Source: Pseudopithomyces maydicus (taxonomy: Eukaryota > Ascomycota > Dothideomycetes > Pleosporales > Didymosphaeriaceae). Taken from it: 64,000 nucleotides of DNA. This document shows positions 35,839 to 46,057 of this stretch, piece by piece. Location of the stretch: positions 372,001 through 436,000 of the forward strand of contig JANTUC010000007.1 in the NCBI GenBank assembly GCA_026873275.1, written 5' to 3'. The translations under genes were made by a program, and so were the position numbers. Position 1 is the stretch's first letter. Each line of letters starts with the position of its first letter. Below the pieces are notes generated by a model. The model was given only the letters and a program-made list of their open reading frames with translations. It did not search any database and had not been told where the DNA came from.

Positions 35839-36863
35839 ATGTCGTCCACCCCGCCCAAGAACGATGGCGTGGAACCAGCACCGCAGTCGCCTGACGATTC
35901 GGAGCCGCATATGGACAGAGACGGCCAGGAGACACAAGCGCAGGGACTCGGGTACGAGTTCGAGGTCAAGGAACAGGACCGATGGCTTCCAATCGCCAAT
36001 GGTGCGTTTATTTCACTTGCTCCCCCGGCCCCTCTGATTTGCGTGTGCGAGCCCGAGAGAGCAAGACGAGCTGCTGGATGCCCGCATGCTCATGCTCGAT
36101 AATCGCGCGCCTGCCTCGCCAACACGTCGAATCACGGCCATCCTCTCGTTCCTGGGACCGCTTAAACGGCTGCCCTGCAGACGCGCCATGTCGTCCGCTT
36201 CCCCACAGTCGAGCTCCTCGCCGCCACACCAAACCCCACAGTCTGCACCCTCCGCTACTACCTCAGATGCTAACATCCGTAACTTTGCTCCAGTCGCCCG
36301 CATCATGAAGATGGCCCTGCCCGAAAACGCAAAGATCGCAAAGGAAGCAAAGGAATGCATGCAGGAATGCGTCAGCGAGTTCATCTCCTTCATCACGAGC
36401 GAAGGTGCGTCCCAGACAGAACAGCTAGATGGCTTCTTCGTTGCGACTAACCATCGAACAGCGAGCGAAAAGTGCCAGCAGGAAAAGCGCAAGACCGTCA
36501 ATGGCGAGGACATCCTCTTCGCCATGACTTCCTTGGGCTTCGAGAACTACTCCGAAGCCCTCAAGATCTACCTCTCACGGTACCGCGAGGTAAGCTGCTA
36601 GACTCTCCTTCGCCCGTCACCCCCTTTGGCGAAGACACGTATCTGAACTTTTTATTGATTGGTGGCTCGAGACCCTCCTCGCAAATCAGAACAAACCCGC
36701 TGGGTCAAACCAGTTCAATGCAGCAGGGTCCGCTGCAGGTGGCAATCCCGGCGCAGAGGGTGCCCAACACCAGGTTCTGAGCGGCGACGCGGAGATGGGC
36801 GACAACGACAACACTGCCTTCGGGTACACTGTCCACAACGGAAACGGCACCGCCGAGTTCTAA
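35839..36863 (+). CDS. hapC: CCAAT-binding factor subunit HapC (NF-YB / Hap3)
   Basis: Four exons: 35839-36001, 36294-36404, 36462-36589 and probably 36690-36863, giving about 191 residues. The histone-fold core begins at residue about 49: QDRWLPIANVARIMKMALPE, KIAKEAKECMQECVSEFISF, ITSEASEKCQQEKRKTVNGE and DILFAMTSLGFENYSEALKI. This core is nearly invariant among NF-YB proteins. It dimerises with HapE (NF-YC) and recruits HapB to CCAAT boxes; in aspergilli the complex also governs iron and redox responses through HapX. The first intron is 292 nt, unusually long here, with a GCTAAC branch site. The last acceptor could instead be the CTCGAG 18 nt earlier, which would add six residues. Confidence 0.95.
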
Positions 36864-37764
36864 ACGCCGAGCCGCGGAGAAAAGACCAGAGTAAGCACTG
36901 CTCGTCAGATCGAATGTCACTTTTCGTTTCGAGACGGCATCTTGGTCACCGGAAATGGAGGCGATTACGTAGGTGAGAAGACCTAAAGTATCAGACTGTA
37001 CGATTGGGATGGAATCTATTGGGCTATTAAAGGGTTTTTTCATTGTTCTCCAGCCGACATCCTGAGTCTTGGATATGGAATGGTTCAGCAATGGCATGTC
37101 GGGACTCTAGTACTTCCCTGATATTTGGGACTTAGAATCTCCATTGCTCACGCAGTCTTCGGTAGTACACTAATCACTCCTTATAGTATATTTAGTGTTG
37201 ATTGCGCAACCCCTCGATCATCTTTGAGTCACTTTGATATCCAGCTGAGGTCCACTGTACACTGACTATCTATCTATGCACTTGATCGATCGCGGGTTCT
37301 GGTACGCTAGTCCCGAGTACCGCAGGCTCCAGGGCTCTCCCACGTGCACGTGTACCGACCTCCGGATCCATGTATCCATGTACATATATGTACCTAACAT
37401 GAGGTACATGGCGGATGTACCTGCATCTTCCCGTTCCAACACGCATCGCTGCCATGCTTGATTCGTGGGGTGCTTGCATGCTGCTATTGATTGGTGCACG
37501 GGTCCGAGGAAGGTTGCACCAAAGGTTGGTGGCGAGGTGCCACCTGAGTGGCTTGCTGTTGATGTGGAACGTGTGTGTAGGTTCGAGTGCGGGGCGGGGC
37601 TACATTTTCTCTACGATATGGGTCAATCAGTAGATATTGGGGTTTTGGGGTCTATAGTATGGCTTGAATGAGATACACTGTCTATAAGTACGTCTCTTAG
37701 AAATAATGTCTATATGTATAGACGCCGCAAGCGGACATTCCACGCTTTACCCCCGAGTATAAAT
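36864..37764. other. Intergenic, no supported gene
   Basis: About 900 bp between the convergent hapC and Pfa4 genes. Short open frames on both strands at 37266-37499 mirror each other and have no similarity. Confidence 0.5.
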
Positions 37765-39252
37765 TCACATTCCAGCACCCGCCGCCGCCCTCCTGCGCGC
37801 CAGCAACTCCCCCAATGGCACATCGTCGTCCTCGTCGTCTTCTCCCTCCTGCTCATCGTAAAACTCAACCTCCTCGTCGACCCCAAAATCCATCAGCCGC
37901 TCCCCCTCGGAATTCCTCCACGCTTCCTCCCCCTCTCCCTCTCCTGCTTTTGTCTCATCCCCACCCTCATCCTCATCACTACTCATCGTTCCGTCGCTTA
38001 TCCCCCTCCACCCTCATATCCGTCTCCTAACGCACCTCTTTCCCTCGCAAGCCCCGCCTCGACCCGCTCCACGAAGGGCTTCCGCCGCCGCACCGCATCC
38101 TGCACCTGCCGCTCGCGGAACGCCGCCATGCTTTCCTGGGCGGAAAGGCCCTCCTCCACGTACGTGAACGGCGTCGTGTGCAGCGCCTGCGCAGGGCGCT
38201 TGTACGCGCGGTCCGGGTCGGGCGGCGGCCACGTCGTATTTTCGTCCTCGAAGCCGTTGGTCGGGAACGCGAGGCCGGACTGGATGTCCGGGGTGGCGGC
38301 GAAAGGGTTCAGCCACGAGAGCGGGTTCGCGGTGCCCATGCCCTGCGCGATGTTGCGCCCGAAGCCCACGTCGTAGGGGAATTCCTGGCGCTTGATAGGC
38401 ACGTACGTTCCATCTGGGGAGGTTAGCACGCCGCCGAAGTGGCGCGCGCGGCGGAGGAGTGTGGAATGGCGCTCTATTTCCCAGCCCTCGATGGTGGTGG
38501 TGTTTACGACGAGGGACCAGATGTTGCGGATGGCGAGGATGGCAAGGGCGAAGAGAGTGATTGAGTTAATGATGGTGGTGGCGAAGAGGTGGGCGACGAG
38601 GAAGGGGTTGGGGCCCAGGTAGGCGGGGAGGTTGCGGTTTTCCCAGAGGACGGAGATGCGGGTGAAGAGGAGGTATTCGAGCCAGGAGAGGCCGGCGGAG
38701 GTGTAGAGGAGGAAGCGGAGGAAGTGGGGGAAGGTGGTGTGGGAGACGCAGTTGGCGGTCCAGGGGCAGTGGTGATCCATTTTGGGGATGCATCTGGGGG
38801 ATGTTAGGATTTGTGGTTTACTTCAGAATTTGGGGGTGGAAGGAGGTGGAAGGATATGTAATTATCATCGAGACTTAGGTTCGGGATATGGGATGAAAAA
38901 CACGTTACCTCTTGCATTCTTTGCAATGATGAGCCCTCGGTGGCTTCACAGCGTTGCATTTCCTACACCATTTCGTCCGTTTCACACCATCACCTTTCTT
39001 CTCTGCGCCTGCACCCTGCTCTTTCTCATTTTCCTTCCCATAGCTCTTCGGTATCGTCCCAGGATCCACAAACACAGACTTCGTATACGTGATGAAGATC
39101 AACACGAGCACCACATTACTAACATAGAGCTCCGTCCTCGTCAACGGCGCAGGCTCCAGATAATAAAAAAGAGCCTGCGACGGGTAGCCAAGGAAGAAAA
39201 TCAAAAGATAAACGCCGGGCACCGCGATCTTGTTGAACGAACCGAGCACCAT
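37765..39252 (-). CDS. pfa4: DHHC palmitoyltransferase, Pfa4-like (one frame break)
   Basis: Exon 1 is 39252-38909 and exon 2 starts at 38793. Two membrane spans precede a cysteine-rich domain: KWCRKCNAVKPPRAHHCKEC then RCIPKMDHHCPWTANCVSH, which contains the catalytic DHHC. Two more spans follow (LYTSAGLSWLEYLLFT and AHLFATTIINSITLFALAIL), and then the TTIEGWEIER block (TTxE motif). Pfa4 is an ER palmitoyltransferase that acts on chitin synthase Chs3 in yeast. The literal frame stops at 37998, but the expected acidic Pfa4 tail (EEAWRNSEGERLMDFGVDEE, EFYDEQEGEDDEDDDVPLGE) continues in another frame to a TGA at 37765. Adding one base to the run 38002-38006 joins them. An upstream GTG-initiated extension of the frame is not used. 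Confidence 0.92.
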
Positions 39253-39467
39253 CGCGGAGATGGGACTGTGGTGCGAGCTGATCAGGTGTGGTACAGGGAT
39301 TAGCGCCTGCCCGCGGGCAACGCCTGTGCACGTGAACTTCGACACGTAAGCTGTAGCCGAGCGAGACAGGACCCATTCAATGCACCAATCCTCACGTACA
39401 TATATATATATATTCCCATTCGCGTCCGAGCTCCTTCAATAAAAGCTCGCGAGAAGGATCAGATGCC
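39253..39467. promoter_or_regulatory. Shared divergent promoter of Pfa4 and Alg12
   Basis: 215 bp between the two ATGs, with a (TA)n tract at about 39400-39413 located some 55 bp before the Alg12 start. Confidence 0.6.
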
Positions 39468-41284
39468 ATGGCAGGGATAGAATGGGCTTTGTATGCCCTT
39501 ATTCCGGCGATCATCTTACTCCACCTTTGGGTCGCGCCGTACACGAAAGTGGAGGAATCGTTCAATGTTCAGGCTGTTCACGACATCTTGATACATGGTA
39601 TCCCGAGCGAAAATGCGGATCAGTTTTTTACGGCGAATTATGACCATATTTCTTTTCCCGGGAGCGTCCCCAGGACGTTTGTGGGTGCATTGATTTTGAG
39701 CGGTCTGTCTAGGCCTTTTATATGGTTGTTGCGATACCCGGCGCAGCTCCAGTTTCTTGGTCAGTCCTCGTGATAATCTCCTCCGATATGTGTACTAATT
39801 CGTGTTTTTAGTTCGAGGTGTCCTTGGAATGTTAAATGCAGCCTCACTTATAGCTCTCGCAAGAAGTGTAAAAAGAACCTTTGGCGCAAGTGCTGGGATT
39901 TGGTTTGTGCTGTTACAAGCAAGTCAGTTTCATGTGATGTTCTATGCATCGCGTACATTACCTAACATGTTTGCTTTCATTTTCAGTAAGCTGGGTCAAG
40001 ATATTTGGCAACGGTATTTTCTGACATCCAACAGCTAACTTGGCATTGCGGAGCCTGCTCAATGCCTACATCGCACCCTGGGATACCAAAACTGTATGGA
40101 GAAGCTATCGACTCTCTTTGTACCTTCTTACATTTGCCGGCGTGGTCTTCCGCTCAGAACTTGCCATACTAGTAGGCACGTTCACTCTTTACCTATTTGC
40201 CACGCGCAGAATATCCATTCTAGGGGTCATCATTCCTGCCGGACTGGCTGGTGCCGTCATTGGACTCCTCACCACTGTCTGCATCGACTCATTTTTCTGG
40301 CAATTTTTCCCGCTCTGGCCAGAATGGACTGCATTCTACTACAACACTATTCAGGGACATTCTACAGACTGGGGCGTCTCGCCATGGCATTTCTACTTCA
40401 TCAACGCACTCCCACGTCTGATGATGAATCCTCTTACATACCTACTATGCATCGCTGCCGCCCTCTTACCCGCCGCAACCCGTTCACGAAGTCTGGACCT
40501 CCTGATACCCCTTCTGTCATTTGTCGGCTTGTTCAGCTTCTTGCCGCACAAAGAATGGCGCTTCATCATCTACGTTATGCCTGGTCTGACCGCCGTCGCT
40601 GCCACCGGGGCATCGTGGATCTGGACTCGGCGAAGCAAATCAGTTGAATACGCTGTGCTCAGTCTAACGCTAGTCGCGTTCGTACTAATTTCCTTCATGG
40701 GATCGACCGCCCTGCTCGCCGTATCGAGCCTAAATTACCCCGGCGGCGAAGCCATCACGTACCTCCACAACAACGTCAATAGCTCCCACTGGGATCACCC
40801 GCATGTCTATTTTGACAATCTCGCATGCCAGACCGGCGTTACGCGGTTCTTGGAGAGCCATGAGGGGCCGCAGACGATTGTCGATGTTTTGGAGGCACAA
40901 GATCAGTTGAGCAGAAGGAGGTGGACTTACGACAAGACGGAGGATCCGGAGGTGTTGCTGGACCCTATGTTTTGGAGCAAGTTTCATTATGTGCTGGCTG
41001 AGAATCCGGCCAAAATTATTGGGAAGTGGGAAACTGTACATGTGGTTTACGGCTTCGGAGGAGTGAAGTTACTGAAGCCTGGAGAGCAGAGCGGGTCGTC
41101 GGCCGAGCCGCTGGAAGAGACAAGCAGACAGGCTGTCATGAATGAGGATTGGATGGATAAGGTTGCAAGGTTGTGGCGGACAGCGGAGGGCTTAGTAAGA
41201 TACCGCGTCTTCAGAGGTTGGTGGATGGAGGTCAGGATGGATCCTAAGATCCGCATATTGGAGAACCAATCTCTATTAGCATAG
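39468..41284 (+). CDS. alg12: Dolichyl-P-Man:Man7GlcNAc2-PP-dolichol alpha-1,6-mannosyltransferase (Alg12)
   Basis: Three exons: 39468-39759, 39812-39985 and 40035-41284, giving 571 residues. The N terminus shows WVAPYTKVEESFNVQAVHDI, the GT22 family signature with its catalytic acidic pair, then HISFPGSVPRTFVGAL. About ten hydrophobic spans follow. The luminal HKEWRFIIYVMP motif is the Alg12/Alg9/PIG-B mark. The soluble C-terminal part has FDNLACQTGVTRFLESHEGP. The enzyme adds the eighth mannose to the lipid-linked N-glycan precursor in the ER lumen. It shares a 215-bp promoter with Pfa4, another ER-membrane enzyme. Confidence 0.95.
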
Positions 41285-41480
41285 GTCATTGATACACCTA
41301 ATATATGGTTTGATTTCATGTTCGTACTGTCGTTGTTGCTTCAAGCTTTCTTACGGTAGCCTTTGATCAAGTCTAACCACCACGCTTTCTAACCCGACAG
41401 AGTTTCCAACACATTATACGCCATTCCGGCGTCATAATATCTGAAGCACATGTTGTTCAATCTCACTCCGCAAACATCCC

Positions 41481-42244
41481 TCAGACCGCTGCCTCCGCCT
41501 TCTTCTTCTTCTTATCCTCTATCAACTCAATATTGTCCTCCGGCACATCCTTATAGTTCTCCTCGATGTATTCCAAAATGTCGTCACTCAAATCACCCTG
41601 CACTGTGACCTCCTCACCTCCTCCAGGGACCTTCGTCACGCTACTACCCGTCGCAAACTTCTTGCCAAAGTCCTTCGCCACCTTCTTGATGTCGAGGCCG
41701 AACGCCTCCAGGCCCTGCACGGCAGTCACGTACTTGCGCTTGTTGCGCTCGATACGCTTGATTAGGACCTTAGAGGTGGCGAGCGTCTCGTTGTGGCGGG
41801 CTTCGGCGGCGGCGGCTTTGGCGGCTTTTTTCTGGGAGTCCTTTTCGGCGCGCTGGCGGGCTTCGATGGAGAGGGAGGAGAGGTTTTGCTCGAGGGCCTC
41901 TGCGAGGGGGTCAGTATCATGGAGCGTGGTGCAATGTTGAGCAATGGGTTTCCTGCGCTGAGCGAATGCCGAGATTGCGTACCTTGGGAGTAGAGCTTGT
42001 TGTGCAGCTCGGGCTGGTGCTTCTCAAGCCATTCCTCGCACTTCTTGGTTGTTCCGCCGAACTCGCAGTACTAGAAGGGTTGTTAGATGGATATGGCGCG
42101 ACGCGTCTGTCGGAAGCGTACCTACTTCTGGTGGCAGCGTGCATACTAGAGAAAGATCAGTTGCGTGCGCAGAATCATTGGGCGGAATGGTGGCTCACCT
42201 CCGCAGTAGAGCACCGTTCTGGGATACGACTCAGTGGCGGCCAT
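41481..42244 (-). CDS. tma22: Translation machinery-associated protein Tma22 (DENR)
   Basis: Four exons: 42244-42199, 42145-42126, 42070-41983 and 41899-41481, encoding 190 residues. It starts MAATESYPRTVLYCG and continues VCTLPPEYCEFGGTTKKCEE with WLEKHQPELHNKLYSQ, the DENR N-terminal Cys region. Further on come TSKVLIKRIERNKRKYVTAV and GLDIKKVAKDFGKKFATGSS, the SUI1/eIF1-like fold. Tma22 pairs with Tma20 (MCT-1) to recycle 40S subunits and support reinitiation. The second exon is only 20 nt, which automated gene callers can skip. The tail is DKKKKKAEAAV. Confidence 0.94.
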
Positions 42245-43378
42245 TGTCTAGCGCGCTTTGAAGTGAATGGGGTGCTGTATTGTGCCGGGGCGAGTGGTCT
42301 GGTGTTGATGTTGTGTGAAGGAGTTCGTGTGCACGCGTGGTGAACGTGAATGGTGGGGCAACTTTGAATGGCGGGGTAGCTATCAGGGATCTTTGAGCCT
42401 CGCGTCAACCGCCACACGCTCAAGGGCAGTAGCCATTTCAGGATAGTTATGATTTTTCTGAGGTAGAATTAGTAGTCGAGATCATATTGTTTAGTTTTCT
42501 CGTATGAAATTAATGTTGCATGCTCAGTCATATCTATGTGTAGAAACCTGCAAGACGGAGCACAAGCTATACTCGCAGATGCTGGACACATTGTAGAAAG
42601 GCAGTTCACATTATTTAGAGGTTGATAATTTAGGGGAAGAAGAATGTACCCATATGTGATGACTTTGAATGGGTCACGAAGTGTCCTAATAGTACTAGGA
42701 TTGTATGTATGTTGCTGGGACTTTGTAATTCAATAATCTTAACTTTCGACAATGAATGTAAGAGGCACTTCGAGTATAGACGTGATTGCCTCCTATTACA
42801 TAATGCTGCCTCATGTGGCGCTACTCGCTGTAGGGAGCCTAACTGCATGAACAAGGCTGCCTGGCGGGTGCCTTGCCTTGCAGATTTGTACTCGATAATC
42901 CAAAGCTCGGGAAGATAGGATGCGTTTCCAAGCATATATATTCAACTATTTCAATAGAAAACCACAAATAAGTTTTTTTTTACAGATTTACTAGGTAAAC
43001 ATCCACGTATCTAGGTATGTTTGAGATCATGTCTCTAGGGCATTCACTAGCCGCGTTCGAGACTCGTGCGCGCCAAGACGTCCGTGCATGCTTGTCCCAA
43101 ACTTTGACCTCATATAATAGCGCCTTCCCGCCCATTGTCTCTTAAATCCACAGCGTGCTTGCCTCGCCCTTCCACTTCTCCCCGCCAACCCACCGCCTCC
43201 CGCTGCTGAAACCCGCAGCGAGCGCCCGCTAACAGTGAGACAGCGTCCTCTATTTGTCTCTTCTATTTGAGGGTCAGTACATGTGAAACATGCAGCAAAA
43301 ACTTATTAACATTCTCGCAGCATTGCGCCACTCGGCAGGCACCTACTTGAATCTCCTTTCACACCCGCACACTCCGCC
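42245..43378. other. Intergenic, upstream regions of tma22 and the Mex67-like gene
   Basis: About 1.13 kb without a supported gene. GTCAGT at about 43273 and CTCGCAG ending near 43320 could define a 5' UTR intron of the Mex67-like gene. Confidence 0.45.
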
Positions 43379-44584
43379 ATGACCGGCCCTGCTGTTTCCC
43401 GCCCGCGCGGTGGTGGCATCCGCAAACAACGCCAGAAACGCGACCGAGATGGAGACATGGTCATGGGCTCGACACCACGGGTGAACTCAACAGCGCGCGG
43501 ATCGCGCGCCTCAGGATCTGGCCCTCGCTCTCGCGACTCGCGTACGGCCCCGTTTACCGAATTGAAAGTCACAGGCTGGACCGACGAGAAGGAAATGGGC
43601 AAAATCATCAACTTTCTTGAGCGCCATGCTGCGCGTCGCAGCCACAACACCATAAAGGGAGCCATACCGCCGAAGATGATCAAGCGTCACAAGGCCTCGG
43701 GCACTACTCTCACCATATTCGTTCGTCCGGAAGATGTCACCGCGTTCAGCAAGATCAACGGCTTCACCTTCTCTTCCACGCATGGCAACCAAAAGATTAA
43801 CATCGCTGGACTTGGTATTCGTAGCAAATCCCCGACAGCCATGGAAGTTGAAGGAGCTGGCAAAGACGCCGGAGGCAGGCCCGCTACGAACGAGACCAAG
43901 CAACTGCTCGAAGGCTTTCTTTCTCGCCGTTACAACCCCGAAGCCAAGTTGCTCGACCTTTCAAATATTGCCAGCGACGAGGAGGTACTCAAATCGGGCA
44001 TGTTCAACGACGAGCGGACTCAGAAGAAGTTCTTTCCTGCCTTGATGGTCATTTGCAACACGCTTCTCAAGTCAGCCGACGAGAAGCGTGAAACTATACA
44101 CAGCGTGTCATTGGCCGGCAACAACCTACCCAACTTGGATGTTGTACGCGAGCTTTCTGCCACGCTCCCCCACATCAAGAACCTCGATCTTTCCGGAAAT
44201 AAGTTCGCCAACATTCGTGTGCTCAAGCCGTGGAAGAACCGGTTCCGCTCCTTGGAGCATCTTCTCATCGAGATCCCTGGTGCAGAGTGGCAGGAGGAGC
44301 TGATTTCGTGGTTCCCGAAGCTCCGCATCCTCAACGATCAGCAAGTCCGCCCCGACCCTCCAGCGGCGACCCCAGCAGCGGCCTCGGCAGCACCGACAAC
44401 CGACGCCTCTGCAGCTCTCACACCTGAGCAAGAACAGATGATTGTTACCGTCATGGAGCAGACCAATCTCAAGCGCGAGACGGCTATCCAGTGCCTCGAG
44501 GCGGGTCAGTGGAACTTTGAGGAAGCCGGTCGCATTTACCTTGCCACCAAGGACACGCTCACTCCTGACATGTTCAACAACTAA
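43379..44584 (+). CDS. Mex67/TAP-like mRNA export factor lacking an NTF2-like domain
   Basis: A single exon encoding 401 residues. After a basic tail (PRGGGIRKQRQKRDRDGDMV) comes the Mex67 RNA-binding, RRM-like domain (residues about 60-150, ELKVTGWTDEKEMGKIINFL). Then the LRR domain at about 185-325 (LLDLSNIASDEEVLKSGMFN, IHSVSLAGNNLPNLDVVREL, IKNLDLSGNKFANIRVLKPW). A short Ala/Pro/Thr linker leads straight to a TAP-C/UBA domain (LTPEQEQMIVTVMEQTNLKR, GQWNFEEAGRIYLA). Canonical Mex67 has an NTF2-like domain between LRR and UBA that pairs with Mtr2; here there is no room for it. It could be a short paralog or a reduced ortholog; the UBA part should still bind FG nucleoporins or Hpr1-type partners. 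Confidence 0.88.
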   Translation: MTGPAVSRPRGGGIRKQRQKRDRDGDMVMGSTPRVNSTARGSRASGSGPRSRDSRTAPFTELKVTGWTDEKEMGKIINFLERHAARRSHNTIKGAIPPKMIKRHKASGTTLTIFVRPEDVTAFSKINGFTFSSTHGNQKINIAGLGIRSKSPTAMEVEGAGKDAGGRPATNETKQLLEGFLSRRYNPEAKLLDLSNIASDEEVLKSGMFNDERTQKKFFPALMVICNTLLKSADEKRETIHSVSLAGNNLPNLDVVRELSATLPHIKNLDLSGNKFANIRVLKPWKNRFRSLEHLLIEIPGAEWQEELISWFPKLRILNDQQVRPDPPAATPAAASAAPTTDASAALTPEQEQMIVTVMEQTNLKRETAIQCLEAGQWNFEEAGRIYLATKDTLTPDMFNN

Positions 44585-45128
44585 GCGAGGAGTGCCAGAA
44601 CCTCACATTCTTGCTGTGCCAGGAAAAGCACATGTGCGTAGTGTTCCCCCAGTATGATGTTTTCTTTTCGGATGGGTAATTGTAGTGTGGAAATTACTCA
44701 AATTGCGTAGGAGTAGGAAACCATGTTTTGATACGGCAGCATAGCATTTGCATGGGATGGAGTTCTGAATTGTTTGAACATAGATACCCAATTTTACAAG
44801 ACCTCGCTGCGAATGCGTAGGCACTTTACGGGCTTCTCCATCAAGGAGGGCTCAGGACATCACAACTGATTCAACTTGCACGACTGAATCTTGTGAGTTC
44901 ATTTTAGGGATCCGACCGCGGTTTGTAGTTCGCCCTCATTCCACGCAGGCCCCGACTTTCATTTGTTACTGTCGTACGTAGGATCACGAATGCTTCAAAA
45001 GTCTCCAACTCTAACAAGAATGTGCCATTTACTGCAGGGGGTATCATGCATCTACTAAACATAAACCAATAAGCACCGCCTGGATGCTCTAAGAAAATTC
45101 CCTAACACATCCCTCATCCTCTCTACGA
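44585..45128. other. Intergenic, no supported gene
   Basis: About 540 bp between convergent genes; likely 3' UTRs. Confidence 0.5.
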
Positions 45129-45804
45129 TCACATCTCTTGTTCCATAGTCTCCAAGTTCATCCTATTAGAAACCATGCCCCCATCCCCATCCCTCATAAA
45201 CACATCATCCTGACTAAACGGCCTATCCCCCTCATTGATCACGATAGCCTCCCTCCTTCTCCGCCTCAGGTCCCTCTCCTCAGGATCCCGCCCACTGCTG
45301 TCCCTGGTAGGAATCGCCCTGAGCCAGTCGCTTCTCGCACCCGCCCTGTGATTTAGCGGTGTCGCCGGCATAGGAGGCGGAACCCCATACTGGTGTCCCA
45401 CGTACCCGTACTCCTCCAACAGATTGAAAGCCAGATACGCGGCGTGCCTCCTGTCCTCATCCTTGGAATTTGCATCGCGGATCAAGTGCCTGTAGGCAGA
45501 GGGGTGGGCGATGAAGCGATCGAGCAGGATCTTGGTCGCAGCCTTGCGGATCTCGACGTTGGAGCATGTGGCGAGTGTGGAGAGGGAGTCCGATTTGATG
45601 GCGTCTTCGGTGAGGCGGGGGCCGGCTGGGGAGGTGCTTTGTGGACTTCGGTGAGGGTGCGGATCTGGCGTAGGCCGTGGGCTACGCCGCGGACAGCGAG
45701 GACGGTGAAGATGCCTGGAGAGGTCAGAGGTGGTTTTCACTTGGGAAAATAGAGGGCGCACCTAGGCCGATCCAGAGCCAGCGGTCCTCTATATGGTGCG
45801 CCAT
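45129..45804 (-). CDS. Conserved fungal helical protein of unknown role (one frame break)
   Basis: I do not know a function. Exon 1 is 45804-45762 (MAHHIEDRWLWIGLG), a 47-nt intron follows, and exon 2 is 45714-45129. After IFTVLAVRGVAHGLRQIRTL, a hydrophobic or membrane-touching helix, the frame switches. One extra base in the G5 run 45617-45621 joins EVHKAPPQPAP to RLTEDAIKSDSLSTLATCSN, then VEIRKAATKILLDRFIAHPS and DANSKDEDRRHAAYLAFNLL, an armadillo-like helical segment. The tail (EERDLRRRRREAIVINEGD) is charged. Corrected length is 209 residues. The gene is head-to-head with Nop14 across 253 bp. Confidence 0.75.
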
Positions 45805-46057
45805 ATTCTGTGCGCGGTCATTGTGTTGTGTTTGACTGCCTAGCGGAAGCTCGTCGGAGCGCCATGGATGATGTCTGCGGGACAGTCGCGCAAGTCCAGA
45901 AGAGGAAGGCGGTGTGCACACGCTAAGATTTCGACCGTGAATTTTGTGTAGAAGGTACTTAGCAACGCCCGCGAACGCAGGAAGGCGATTCGCGCGCCCG
46001 ACACTTTTTTTTCCTAATTTTAGGGAGTCGCGATCCAAGGCGCAACGCAGTTCCACG
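45805..46057. promoter_or_regulatory. Shared divergent promoter of the helical protein gene and nop14
   Basis: 253 bp between the two ATGs; no clear TATA box. Confidence 0.45.

Noticed and set aside
34493..35935. 480-codon open frame on the minus strand upstream of hapC
   Set aside because: It overlaps the hapC start, lies in extremely GC-rich sequence, is Arg/Ala/Gly-rich without domains, and several other frames are equally open there.
39253..39345. N-terminal extension of Pfa4 from 39345
   Set aside because: The first codon would be GTG, not ATG, and the added residues are not typical; the ATG at 39252 begins the conserved first membrane span region.
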